A DNA stretch of 64,000 bases from Synaphobranchus kaupii (GCA_029718625.1 CM056380.1:18975923-19039922); one strand, 5' to 3'. Counted from the first letter of the stretch, positions 47,772 through 56,666 are shown. The notes: a model not told the origin generated them from the sequence alone. A program made the numbers and translations.

Positions 47772-47844
47772 GACCGCATGGCCTATTCGATAAGGTGTCT
47801 GACTTTGGATCAGAAGATTGAGGGTTCGAGTACTTTTGTGGTCG
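47772..47844 (+). pseudogene. Diverged tRNA-Arg relative with TTG anticodon
   Basis: A 73-nt sequence alignable end to end with the array tRNA but with about ten changes. The loop reads CTTTGGA, so C35T gives anticodon TTG (glutamine CAA). The D loop is altered (ctattcgataa), C25T is present, G7A is compensated by T66, and T-stem pair 53:61 is G-A; the B box is GGTTCGAGTAC. The acceptor still pairs. Most likely an old, inactive paralogue predating the array's homogenisation rather than a tRNA-Gln. Confidence 0.8.
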
Positions 47845-47893
47845 TTCATCTGCTGTGCTTGTGAATTGCACCTGACAGGCTGACCTCTCGACA

Positions 47894-47933
47894 TTTTGTT
47901 AATGACTTAAAAAGTCAAAAGGTGGCAGTGTAG
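47894..47933 (+). repeat. 40-bp direct repeat, left copy
   Basis: Starts ttttgttaatgacttaaa and ends with the SINE-like ggtggcagtgtag. It recurs with one difference at 48,096-48,135, flanking a 162-bp segment. Confidence 0.85.
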
Positions 47934-48095
47934 CAGGTAGCCAATCTCAACTCATGAAACTGTTGACTTCTGTCCTTCTCTTAAACAACTGAAGGATTCA
48001 GACAGATCGATCAAATGGCAAAAGTTCACACACTCATCATCAGGCAATGATTATGTGTTACATCTCTTTTGCAACTGGCTGGTGAAGATAATCAA
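47934..48095. repeat. 162-bp module, copy 1
   Basis: Starts caggtagccaatctcaac and ends gtgaagataatcaa. A near-identical copy lies at 49,386-49,547 (one mismatch seen, gacttctg versus gactttg-type). No terminal inverted repeat or poly-A is visible; nature unknown. Lies in the intron or flank downstream of the last detected SSUH2-like exon. Confidence 0.85.
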
Positions 48096-48135
48096 TTTTG
48101 TTAATGACTTAAAAAGTCAGAAGGTGGCAGTGTAG
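48096..48135 (+). repeat. 40-bp direct repeat, right copy
   Basis: Second copy of the 40-bp flank around the 162-bp module. Forty bases is long for a target-site duplication, so tandem duplication or template switching is more likely than transposition. Confidence 0.85.
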
Positions 48136-48240
48136 TCTAGAGGGTAAGCAACTGTGCTTGTAACATGAAGGTTCCAGGTTTGATTGCCAGGTAGCAACCT
48201 GCCATTGTACACTGAACAAAGTACTTCACAACAGAGCGAG
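48121..48240 (+). mobile_element. tRNA-derived SINE, 5' part
   Basis: ggtggcagtgtagtctagag, then gggtaagcaactgtgcttgt, aaggttccaggtttgattgc and cattgtacactgaacaaagt form the typical head of a widespread teleost tRNA-derived SINE, with A-box-like and B-box-like parts. It is the best-preserved relative of the segment found in every array unit. Confidence 0.75.
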
Positions 48241-48290
48241 CCAGTGGTTTTCAGGCCAAAAGAAACGATTGTAGAATGCACGCCTCTTAC

Positions 48291-48396
48291 CAGAATGCTT
48301 TCTTCCACAAAAAATGCATCCCCGGACACCTTCTCGAACTTCTTAATGGGGAATTCTGGATAGCGATCCGGAATGAACTCAAACACATGGTTCTTC
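48291..48396 (-). CDS. ssuh2: SSUH2-like protein, exon after the zinc-finger core (exon C)
   Basis: A 106-bp exon read on the minus strand, bounded by acceptor ttacctag and donor GTAAGA. Its first G completes a tryptophan codon begun in the preceding exon, followed by 35 codons ending in phase 0 (KNHVFEFIPDRYPEFPIKKF, then EKVSGDAFFVEESIL). From memory of the family, this corresponds to the segment after the cysteine-rich core in SSUH2 (a W-K-N-x-x-F-E-F stretch). The reading frame is open. No further exon is found between here and the tRNA array, so the C-terminal part is missing, beyond the array, or lost. The assignment rests on protein similarity recalled, not computed. Confidence 0.85.
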
Positions 48397-48951
48397 CTAG
48401 GTAAGGGGGAGGACAGAACACCCTTGTGATTGAATACTAAGACCTCTTGTTGAATTTAGAGACAGCAGATTAAGGCCAAGCTCCTACATGCCAATAACAT
48501 CAACTAAACCCTCTCAACGAAATTCTGAACAGCGATTTTTCCTGAATTAGAAATATTTTTGTGAGCATTCCCATTACACAGCTTGGTACGGTTCTTCAGC
48601 GATTTTTTTCCTGGGGCCCAAATTAGTTTATAAAAACTGTGCATACATTTATTCATACTACTTATTAAACTATGTAAGAATGACACAGATGCATTATTAA
48701 AGATTAATAGCTATTATTTATTATTCTGTTACTGGTGATAGGTACACTGACACTGTGATATGGACATGAATTTTTGATGCATATTCTTTTTACATTTTAT
48801 TTTCTCAGCAATCAGCTTGTCAAGGGCACATGTAAGACGAGGCCCTGTGCCACCAGTAGAATGGCCTAGTTGTGCAGGCTTCTCTCAAGCAGTATGCCTA
48901 TGCGATTTATTGAATGCCGCTCTGAAAGGTGTAAAACACATGAGAATTTAC
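48397..48951 (-). other. Intron between exons D and C
   Basis: GT-AG bounded on the minus strand (GTAAAT to ccttacctag). Contents are AT-rich with no repeat or second gene that I recognise. Confidence 0.75.
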
Positions 48952-49044
48952 CACGTGACGGACAGCTGGATGAAGTGAAGCAGGTTTTGGTGTCCAAGGC
49001 AGGACTTGCACGTTTTTAAACCTTTTCCGGAGCACGAGCTGCAT
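48952..49044 (-). CDS. ssuh2: SSUH2-like protein, zinc-finger exon (exon D)
   Basis: A 93-bp exon between acceptor cacttacag and donor GTAAAT. It begins with the last base of an arginine codon, has 30 full codons and ends with TG of a split tryptophan. Translation CSSCSGKGLKTCKSCLGHQN then LLHFIQLSVT(W) contains one full CxxCxGxG motif, one CxxCxG motif, and the LLHFIQL stretch typical of SSUH2 just after its cysteine-rich core. Phases agree with exons E and C on either side. Cysteine pairs resemble the DnaJ zinc-binding repeats. Function in fish is not known to me; human SSUH2 has been linked to tooth development. Confidence 0.88.
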
Positions 49045-49107
49045 CTGTAAGTGAGACATGGTTAAATAGCATTCACCGTGAAAGAGCATTCACTGTATAA
49101 CCCAGAG

Positions 49108-49314
49108 CAGTGTTTCTCAACCCTGGTCCTGGAGGGCCGCAGGGTATACTGCTTTTCATTGTTACTCGGGACTTAATTGATCAATTAAAGCAGCCGATAA
49201 CACAGTTAATTCACCACACCTGGTTTCTTGGGTCTGAATTGGTTGCCAATATTAAGGCAAAAACAAAAACCAGCATATCCTGCGGCCCTCCAGGACCAGG
49301 GTTGAGAAACGCTT
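49108..49314. mobile_element. hAT-type MITE with 8-bp target duplication
   Basis: Terminal inverted repeats begin cagtgtttctcaaccctggt on the left and mirror it at the right end (ccaggaccagggttgagaaa then cgctt, slightly decayed). Both ends are flanked by the 8-bp duplication acccagag (49,100-49,107 and 49,315-49,322). Length 207 bp, no transposase. It sits in the SSUH2-like intron between exons E and D; the + strand reading frame across it is incidental. Confidence 0.93.
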
Positions 49315-49385
49315 ACCCAGAGCAACAGAATTCACTGTAAAAACCAGCTCAATTTACCAGAAGGATTCGGGTAACTCACGGGTAG

Positions 49386-49547
49386 CAGGTAGCCAATCTC
49401 AACTCATGAAACTGTTGACTTTTGTCCTTCTCTTAAACAACTGAAGGATTCAGACAGATCGATCAAATGGCAAAAGTTCACACACTCATCATCAGGCAAT
49501 GATTATGTGTTACATCTCTTTTGCAACTGGCTGGTGAAGATAATCAA
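49386..49547. repeat. 162-bp module, copy 2
   Basis: Second copy of the module at 47,934, here without the 40-bp direct repeats and within the intron between exons E and D. Confidence 0.85.
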
Positions 49548-49645
49548 CATGTATGTGTGGTACACTGAAGCAGAATTTGAACTTCGCTACAACTATATTG
49601 ATACAACTCCAGCACAAGTAAGCATTAGGGTGTGATCTGCCCTAC

Positions 49646-49725
49646 CTTTTCCTCCCAGAACCACTGCAAGAAGAGCATCTCTTTTTTTTTTTCCGGCCAT
49701 TACCAGAGCAAGACATGCACCTCCT
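49646..49725 (-). CDS. ssuh2: SSUH2-like protein, zinc-finger exon (exon E)
   Basis: An 80-bp exon with acceptor ctgtttttcag and donor GTAGGG. It starts in phase 0, has 26 codons and leaves two bases (AG) that join the A of exon D to make arginine. Translation RRCMSCSGNGRKKKKRCSSC then SGSGRK gives two further CxxCxGxG motifs. The lysine run is encoded by eleven consecutive A bases (49,682-49,692), a place prone to slippage, yet the length seen here keeps the frame open into exon D. It is the link between exon B across a ~13 kb transposon-filled intron and exon D. Confidence 0.87.
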
Positions 49726-49851
49726 CTGAAAAACAGTGCACAGAATCAGGTACCTCACTTTGAGGTACAAACAAAATGGTGTCCAATGGCAACCAAAAAC
49801 ACATGTAAGGCAGTGTTGCACAGTTCTGAACTAGAAGAATGGTTTTTGTTA

Positions 49852-50350
49852 TTACCTTAACCCCCTCACACAGATGTCAAATTTGATCAATCCTTGCACA
49901 TTTAGGTACTGTTCTACTTAAGGCTTTATAAGGCTTTTTTTGTGGTGTAAGCACCACAGGAACTGGGAAAATGACTTAAGACAGTTGTACCATTTACAAT
50001 ACTAACTTAGTTTACTTTCATAATTTAGGCAAAAATAAAGTGCCTCAAATGCAAAGAAATCTTGGCAAAAATGCAAAAACAAAGTTGTTTTTCTTTAGTT
50101 TGCAATGAAATACTGCACAAATGTAAAACAGGTAAACTATACATTTCCTGGATCATACACTCCTTGTCCAGAAGTGTGCATTCACTCTTGTACTTTAATA
50201 AAACATCACGGTTTAATGTTTCATAAATGTTGCTATTTATAAATACTCCAAGGAAAAAAATACATTCATCTAGCACATATCAGCACACAGTAAATTTGAA
50301 TGAGTATTCTCCTTGCAAGTGAAAACTATACTCGAGGGAGATACTATTAC
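49852..50350. repeat. Dispersed repeat, copy 1 left part
   Basis: Aligns by eye with 56,885-57,745: shared blocks include taaggctttata, gtaccatttacaat, aataaagtgcc..aaatgcaaagaaa, acatttcctggatcat and aataaaacatcac. The start (ttaacccc) in both copies is reminiscent of a TTAA-flanked element, but the far end was not found. Interrupted at 50,351 by an LTR-like insertion. Confidence 0.7.
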
Positions 50351-51040
50351 TGTCATGGTTTTTGCAGCCTTTGCGGTTCTACGTTTTGGTTCCCTTTTTG
50401 GCGTCGTCAGGACGCTCTATCAGATTTTTTCCGTCTCCGTTCAGGTGTTTGTATCTTGCCCAACAATTATTCCCTAAACCTGTTTTGCGTTTCCTGCCGG
50501 CTATAAATACCGCAGGACTTCCGCATTTCCTCACTTCGATATTGTCTTTGCTATGTTGACAATGAAGTCGGTAAGGTATAGGAATTTTGGTCGCTGCATT
50601 TCTGGTTCGTACGAATAAGAAACGGGTTAGAGAATTAGGATTAGATTGGTTTTCTCTTTTATTTCCAATCTTTCTCTTTATCCTTTATTCTTGTTACCTC
50701 TTATCTTTTGTGTTCAGCTCTTTCGCTACAAGGGCTCTGGATAGCAGGTTTTCTTTTCTACTATTTTCCTTCAGTCATTTTATTGAGTTGTGCTTTGTTT
50801 CTCTACCTCTTGTTATGCCTAATTATTTAGTGCGTGAGGTTCTTTTGTTAGTTTTTCTCGCTGTTTATCGAGATCGCCTCCGTTTTTGAAGTTGCTTTGT
50901 TTTGCCTTGTGCTAGGGAAGTTTTGCTCCCGATCCTGTGTTATCTCCGTCCTGGTGCGGTTACTTTCGCCTTGTGGCGTATCTTTCTAGATACACTTTTA
51001 GAAATTCTTATCAGCCGCGTTTGGTTCTCCGAACCTTACA
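50351..51040 (+). mobile_element. Putative solo LTR inside a dispersed repeat
   Basis: A 690-bp segment starting TGTCATGG and ending CCTTACA, with a TATA box (tataaa, 50,502-50,507) followed by GC-rich then T-rich transcribed-type sequence. The sister repeat at about 57,745-57,780 lacks it and continues directly into tacgccata, showing it is an insertion. I could not find a clean target-site duplication, so the exact borders and the LTR call are uncertain. The open frames within (100 aa and less) have no recognisable domain. Confidence 0.45.
50502..50507 (+). promoter_or_regulatory. TATA box of the LTR-like insertion
   Basis: TATAAA in the context ggctataaataccg, about 150 bp into the 690-bp insertion, positioned as in retroviral and Gypsy-type LTRs. 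No expression evidence. Confidence 0.4.
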
Positions 51041-51289
51041 CTCCCCTCACAAATACGCCATAATCTACATTATGTACGATAAGCTTACAATAAAATAATA
51101 TTCTACCATCTGGTAGATAATGCTGGTAATGTTCTAGCTTCACGGAAAATCAGTGCATCAAACATAAAACATGACTGAGCCACCTATGAAGTATGAACAC
51201 TTACACTACATGCACTCATTAGAGAATACCACTCAATTTAATATCAAACATATGGCACAAGACAGTGGAGGAGTGCAAAAATTAACATA
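51041..51289. repeat. Dispersed repeat, copy 1 right part
   Basis: Resumes the repeat after the LTR-like insertion: tacgccataatctacattat, gtacgataa and ccaccatctg-like blocks match 57,770-57,835. It ends near the Tc1-like terminus at 51,290. Confidence 0.65.
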
Positions 51290-51395
51290 CAGTACCAGTC
51301 AAAAGATTGGACACACCTTATTCAATGTATGTTTCTCATTATTTTGAAGACATTTTTATCTACAGACTTGTGCTTAAATGCTTGAATTATTTTTC
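51290..51395 (+). mobile_element. Tc1-like terminal inverted repeat fragment
   Basis: acagtaccagtcaaaagatt followed by ggacacacctta matches the terminus of a common fish Tc1-like element also present at 60,640 and, inverted, at 61,350-61,380. Only this end is seen here. Confidence 0.7.
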
Positions 51396-51407
51396 CTTCT
51401 ATGGGAA

Positions 51408-52088
51408 TTGGGGAGTGGAATGTATTTGTACCGAACCATTCGGTACACGACTTTCGGTTTGGTGCGCGTTGTGAGTCAAATGAATAGTCTTGCTTTAACG
51501 CACGCTCAGAACTTTTTTTTGCTTGCGGAACTTAAATTCAAAACTCCCGAGTTCCCCCCCAAAGACATAACTTTCGCAAAGAACCGGATGTTTTTAGCTC
51601 AGCCCATGAGCACAGAAACTATATTAGCATTCGTGTTTTTCATTTCCAACTAGGAATCCCGATATCTGACTAGGGAAAAAGTAATAAAACGCTCTTCCAA
51701 CTAGGAGTTCCATGTCGGAAATGATGGATCAGGAAATCAACAACCCTGACTAGGCAGCTCACACCGCGATCCACATTGTGAACAGTAAACAAACATGACT
51801 TTTAGACAATTTTAGCTTTTAAAACACTTTTTTTTTGTTTTTCAGCATGAAATGCTTTTGTATCGGCCAACATACCGATACAGAATGATAAACATATACA
51901 ATTAAAAGGTAAAACGTTATTGTTGTAGTTGTTAGCTGTTTTTGCTATATTTGCTAGCAAAGCCAAAACTTCCATGTGAAGGGCTTGCATGACGCCAAGT
52001 CCCCAGTTGTGCACCGTGAACGCAGTGATGTCGGTAATGACGCGGAACGACACGTTTCCCACATCCGACCTCCGACCATAAACTAATG
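51408..52088 (+). mobile_element. Left part of an outer hAT-like element
   Basis: gtatttgtaccgaaccattc then ggtacacgactttcggtttg resembles the subterminal region of a teleost hAT family whose ends read GGGGTGTAACGGTACA. A matching inverted end with that signature is at 62,690-62,739. The left terminus itself is degraded. The internal part contains tccaactagga-type repeats (51,650 and 51,699) but no transposase. Confidence 0.5.
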
Positions 52089-52234
52089 CAGGGGGTGCAT
52101 CCCAATATTCTTCACTCCCAACCTCCTTTCCTCCACTCCAGCACTACCACTCCTCTCCTACCTGGAATTGTGCAAAACTGCCCGAATGTTTTGATTGCAA
52201 GTATTTGCATGTACAGTGTACAATGTACCGGACA
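52089..52234 (+). mobile_element. Left half of a middle inverted-repeat element
   Basis: cagggggtgcatcccaatat with following ctcctttcctccactccagc is mirrored at 62,341-62,414 (minus strand: gtcccaatactctaaaaatg, ctcctttcctccactgccac). Removing the inner insertion would leave an element of about 355 bp. No convincing target duplication was found for this outer pair. Confidence 0.6.
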
Positions 52235-52526
52235 CAGGGCCGTTTTTGCCTATTTGCATTATAAGCGACTGCAATGGGCCCCCTAAACACCAGGGGGCCC
52301 TGTGGGGTGGTGTTTTTCTTTTTTTAAATGGCTATATTTTATGTAGTATTTTTATTGGTTACGCATGAAAGACAAGAAATGATAACACAATTACGGAAAA
52401 TAGGGCGGGTAGAGGACAAGGTTTAAAGTATATTAGAATGTGGAGACAGTGTTGAAGGGAGGAAATGGTTATTTCGTTTTTTGAGGACGACTGGACTGGA
52501 AAGACGTCTTTAAAATGAATGGACAC

Positions 52527-52580
52527 TGAGGGAGAATAAAACCTGAAGGTACTGCCACCTTCAGGTTTTATTCTCCCTCA
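52527..52580. repeat. Perfect 24-bp hairpin, 6-nt loop
   Basis: Arms 52,527-52,550 and 52,557-52,580 are exact reverse complements (gagggagaataaaacctg within the left arm), with loop actgcc. Function unknown; could be a fold-back scar or a structured RNA if transcribed. Confidence 0.95.
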
Positions 52581-52593
52581 TGGTTATGTATAT

Positions 52594-52851
52594 AATATCT
52601 GATCAAAAATGTCTCAGACGTAAAACAAAGCCAAGTTACTCATGCATAGCCTACAGAGCGCTGTCTATAAGTCCTTAATTCCAACTTGCAAAAACTAGGC
52701 CTGCTTTAAAAAGTATTGATATCAAAAAGTTACAACTAACAATATTGCCTATCGTAGCTCACACTAAATAAACTAGCTCTATTCCAAAGCAATGCTATCC
52801 AAACTTTCCTAAATTATTTTATGCAACTTGGCCCTGTGTTTCTTCATCTTA
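52594..52851 (+). repeat. Large inverted repeat, left arm
   Basis: About 258 bp beginning atatctgatcaaaaatgtct and containing gctctattccaaagcaatgc. It pairs with 53,556-53,823 across a ~700-bp loop. Arms show small gaps and mismatches, so it is not newly formed. Confidence 0.9.
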
Positions 52852-53555
52852 GCATGTGAAGAGATTGTGCCTCATGGAGCAACATATGATTTCAATGAAT
52901 GTTTTTAACAGTTGATGAAAAATTACACTCCAGAAAGGATATGGTTATACTTTGTTGGCAAGTCTACTTTAGAAAATGTACAGGTTTTAAAATATTAAGT
53001 GCTGCTACAGATTTCTTTACAATTCACAAACAGACATTTATATCAAGTAACATCATGTACAATAAAGAAAAGGGGGATGAATAAATAAATGCAGATAAAA
53101 ATTAGTAATATTTTTACCTAGAAAATAGCGTACATATAGCATTTTTACAAACGTATCCAGACATGTTTGTGGGACAGATGATGGCAAATAATTAATAGTA
53201 CTAATTTTCTTAACATAATAATAGTTATATTTGTGAACAGAATTTTGTGAACATAAGGATATCTATGCTCTGTAGGACCACACAGGTTTTGATAGAAATC
53301 CAAATATTCCAAATAAATAAATCAATAAATACATAATAATAATAATAATAATACATTTTATTAATTCTGTGCTTTTCATAGACCCAAAGCAGTGGATGCA
53401 GACAATTGTTCAAACATGCCCGATAGTGTAGTAATTTTTCTGTATAATTTCTAAGTGCAACACATCTGAATCAGAGTATTTCCACTATAAATTATTCTCA
53501 TTTTGCAGTTTGATGTGGAACATACAGTTTCATTGACCACATTCTCTTGAGATGG
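52852..53555. other. Loop between inverted arms
   Basis: AT-rich, no reading frame of interest; includes a short (TAA)n tract at about 53,332-53,353. Confidence 0.7.
53332..53353. repeat. (TAA)n microsatellite
   Basis: Seven or so ATA/TAA repeats. Confidence 0.9.
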
Positions 53556-53823
53556 TAAGATGAAGAAACACAGGGCCAAGTTGTATTAAATAATTTAGGA
53601 AAGTTTGGATAGTATTGCTTTGGAATAGAGCTAGTTTATTTAGTGTGAGCTACGATAGGCAATATTGTTAGTTGTAACTTGGCCACATTTTGATATCAAT
53701 ATTTTTAAAGGCAGGCCTAGTTTTTGCAAGTTGGAATTAAGGACTTATAGACAGCGCTCTGTAGGCCAAGCGTGAGTAACTTGACTTTTTTTTAACGTCA
53801 GAGACGTTTTTGATCAGATATGA
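53556..53823 (-). repeat. Large inverted repeat, right arm
   Basis: Reverse-complement partner of 52,594-52,851; read on the minus strand it ends in the same cagggcc..tgtttcttcatctta region where the left arm ends. Confidence 0.9.
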
Positions 53824-55514
53824 CTTATTTTTGGTAGCTAACTAATGATGAATAATGCATGAAGATAATGACATCGAGAGAGTCATGCATTCCAAATAAA
53901 TGCATGCAGACATTCCTGTAACTATAACGCCCTGTACTGACGAGAATGAGAACATTTCTCCTATTACCGATAGCCCACAATTACATTAAAATAGTTTGTA
54001 GATGAGCTGTATTTAATGTCTAATGAAATACAATGAACAGCACCACCTGAACTTTGGATCATGAAGAAGCATGTAAATTAATTAACCAAGTCTATATAGA
54101 GACATGCATGCACAATAGGCTAGACGCAAATACATTGTAGCTGAAGGAAATACATACAGCCAAAATAGTTTGTACAGCCTAAATCCTTTACATAAGTAAA
54201 ATATGGAAATACAGTTGTAAAATACGCGTATTGGTATTCTATAAAAATACATTTAACGTTAGGCTATTCAACACTGGCTTGTCGGATGCGTAACTCCCAA
54301 GCTTCCATGTCTGGGCTAAGAGCTGCTGACTTCATAAGCACAGCATAATTCCTTCGCAGTTTTTTTCCCGGTAGTGTAGCCTAACGTTGCCTGCGGGAAA
54401 TCTTTTGGTATCGGACCATGCAGCTAGGTTTAGTTTAGTTTTCTGCAGTGCAATGGATGTATAAGGCATATTGATTCGCTTCGTAGTAGCCTAGCTTGTA
54501 CCTGCTTCCTGACTAGCAGCTGACTGAAGTTTCTTCACTAACTAACTTTGGCTAACAAGCTTAATTGGACAACACATATTTCCCAGGAATCTTAGCCAGA
54601 AAGAAAACAATAGATACTACTAAGAAAGTAGCCTCCCAGAGATTCTTCTTATTATTATTATTATAATTAAAAGTGTTTGCAGTAAGCTAAATTGTCTGTA
54701 GAGTAGTAGTAGACAAGAGCCATGTTCCCAGGCTATTGTAATTTTTTAAAGTGACTTACCATGAGACAGATGTGTTTGGGGAATTGGAGGTTTATAAATC
54801 CGACCTCTTAAGGGATTGCAGCTTATAGTACGCCATAATCAATTCTTAATGTATTATCGTAATTTCTTAATTTTCCTCATAGTTAATTTTATGGTGACAT
54901 TGTGTTATGTGTGAAAAGGATAAACTGAACAGAGCTGAAGTGAAGAAATTAATAAAGACATAATAAAGAAATGTTGGCCGAGGCGAGCGTTGAAGGTTCG
55001 GTTTGCACAGTGAGTCAGACATGACCGCGAGAGCACTCCACACAGACAAATTTATTTTGTCTGTATTTGTGAGATTAAAACATGTAGCCAATGGCACAGT
55101 TATTTTTTGATTTCTTTTTCCATTAATGCAACAACGCGATGTTAACCAGATGATAATCTGCATTAAAACCTTTTTCTTTGCTTGACAAATTGCCATGGGA
55201 TACCTGTTCCCATAACGTTACCTATTGCATAACTGCCATGGTGTCCAGAGACTGAATTGTTTAACTAACAAGCTACAAATGAACAGTTAATATTGTAAAC
55301 ATACGTATCTTTGCCTTTACAATAAAAAAACATTATTGTATGAGAAAACCAGATCATGTGCACACTGTTTTAGTCCAAAATGAAATGACACTTTGTACTA
55401 CCAGGCAGGGATCGAACCCAGATCTCTCACATCTCTCAGCTGGTATGCAATGTTTTTATCCAATGGGGAGAATTATTCTTTGAGGGTACGGCAGGAAAAA
55501 TGGGAAGAAGAATG
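53824..55514. other. Unassigned AT-rich DNA
   Basis: About 1.7 kb within the large intron. I see no exon-like frame and no recognisable transposon end. A weak tRNA-like stretch on the minus strand (gggttcgatccctgcctggt at about 55,394-55,413) may be a SINE head remnant. The 109-codon minus frame at 54,867-55,196 has no recognisable domain and is probably chance. Confidence 0.6.
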
Positions 55515-55546
55515 AGAAGAAGAAGAAGAAGAAGAAGAAGAAGAAG
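55515..55546. repeat. (GAA)n microsatellite
   Basis: About eleven GAA repeats within a longer purine-rich run from 55,495 to 55,562. Confidence 0.92.
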
Positions 55547-55759
55547 CAGAAGGAGAAAAACAGCAAAATAACCCAAGTTTGGGGTTTTATTTTGTGGATG
55601 TGTAAAGTTGTATCTGAATGCTGTGTGGTTACATGAGGTCAGAGCATACAGAAGTTAATGTTTTTAAGGGCTGAGAGTCTGTGGTCATTGTGGTTACTTC
55701 TGTAGGGAACCGTGAAAAGAGCCAAACTCTCGGTGCTGTATAGGTATGGGGCATGCCCC

Positions 55760-55785
55760 GCCAAGCCGTAACTTGGCGGATGGCA
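55760..55785. repeat. Short inverted repeat
   Basis: ccgccaag and cttggcgg separated by six bases, nested in a longer imperfect stem formed by gcatgcc/ggcatac flanks. GC-rich island in AT-rich surroundings. Confidence 0.8.
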
Positions 55786-55799
55786 TACCTGCCATCCCA

Positions 55800-55834
55800 A
55801 TGGTTATTATGTATATAATATACATAATAACCAT
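55800..55834. repeat. 35-bp perfect palindrome
   Basis: 17-bp arms around a single central A at 55,817 (left arm atggttattatgtatat). A shorter, related sequence (atggttatgtatataatat) follows the hairpin at 52,580. Confidence 0.92.
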
Positions 55835-56582
55835 AACATAATTAGCCTAATGTATAGGCCTAAGTGCGATAGATGGTCGCTATGGAAATGTGGACTGTAC
55901 GGGACTTTGGCTAAATGTAATGTCGGGGAAGTGAGGATTTAGTAAAATGTGTATTTTCTGAATCCAGCAGTTTTAACAGCCAACGCCCTCGTTTTTAATG
56001 TTCAGCACTCTGAATACCGAACACAAGTGGCATCAACATTTAAAACTCCTCACTTATCCAACACTTAAAATTTATTTATTTGATTTAATTTGTTAATGAT
56101 TATCAAGGATATCAATTATCAATTAAATCGACAAATTCATTGATAGGCAGAGCAGCCTGTTGGATCAACCTTTATCAAAATGTACAACTCACAACCAGAT
56201 CAAAATTATGAGATTTATTAAGTTACAACCAGTATTCATGCCTTAACTAAAGACGTAGGTTCAACTACCTTAACAAACAATCAATGCAACAGACATGGAC
56301 AAGTTACAGTCACAGAAGAAATTAATGAAAGACAATACCAGACCCACAGCTTGTTTCTCCCAAGGTAATCCACAGAATGCCTAACACCAAAGTCCCAGAA
56401 CCAACAGACAGAAGAACATTCAAAAAGTCCAGGGATGAAATGTAAAATTCCACACTCCGCAAACACCACCCAGATACAAGACTCAGATGAAACTCCAAAA
56501 ACCGAACTCAGCTTCTTTCCTTCCGCGCCCATAGAAATACCTCCACAGAAAGGGCATCCCTGTCCTGATTGGGTTAAGGTGT
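55835..56582. other. Unassigned DNA
   Basis: No exon or element end recognised. The two opposing frames at 56,281-56,617 overlap the poly-G region and show no domain. Confidence 0.6.
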
Positions 56583-56666
56583 GGGGGGGGGGGGGGCGGG
56601 GGAAGAGGGGTCAGTGAGTGGGAGACAGACAGAGATAGAGAGAAAAAAAAGGGGGGGGGGGGGGGG
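56583..56666. repeat. Two long poly-G tracts
   Basis: 14 G at 56,583-56,596 (then C and 5 G) and 16 G at 56,651-56,666 after eight A. Strong G-quadruplex potential on the + strand; also a likely place for sequencing error. Confidence 0.92.

Noticed and set aside
45480..47871. Several 60-84 codon minus-strand frames near the array end
   Set aside because: Same antisense tRNA peptide, opened by divergence of the units; frame length varies with the TATC tract and no conserved start exists.
48117..48386. 89-codon minus frame taken as a whole gene
   Set aside because: Only 48,291-48,396 behaves as an exon; the rest reads past the GTAAGA donor into the SINE.
49110..49340. 76-codon + strand frame
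   Set aside because: Lies entirely in the hAT MITE; its start and end residues are translations of the inverted termini.
50587..50889. 100-codon hydrophobic frame
   Set aside because: T-rich sequence within the LTR-like insertion; phenylalanine/leucine-rich by composition with no domain.
55380..55465. Possible tRNA gene on the minus strand (gggttcgatccctgcctggt)
   Set aside because: Has a B-box-like segment but I could not build an acceptor stem or anticodon arm; at best a SINE head remnant.
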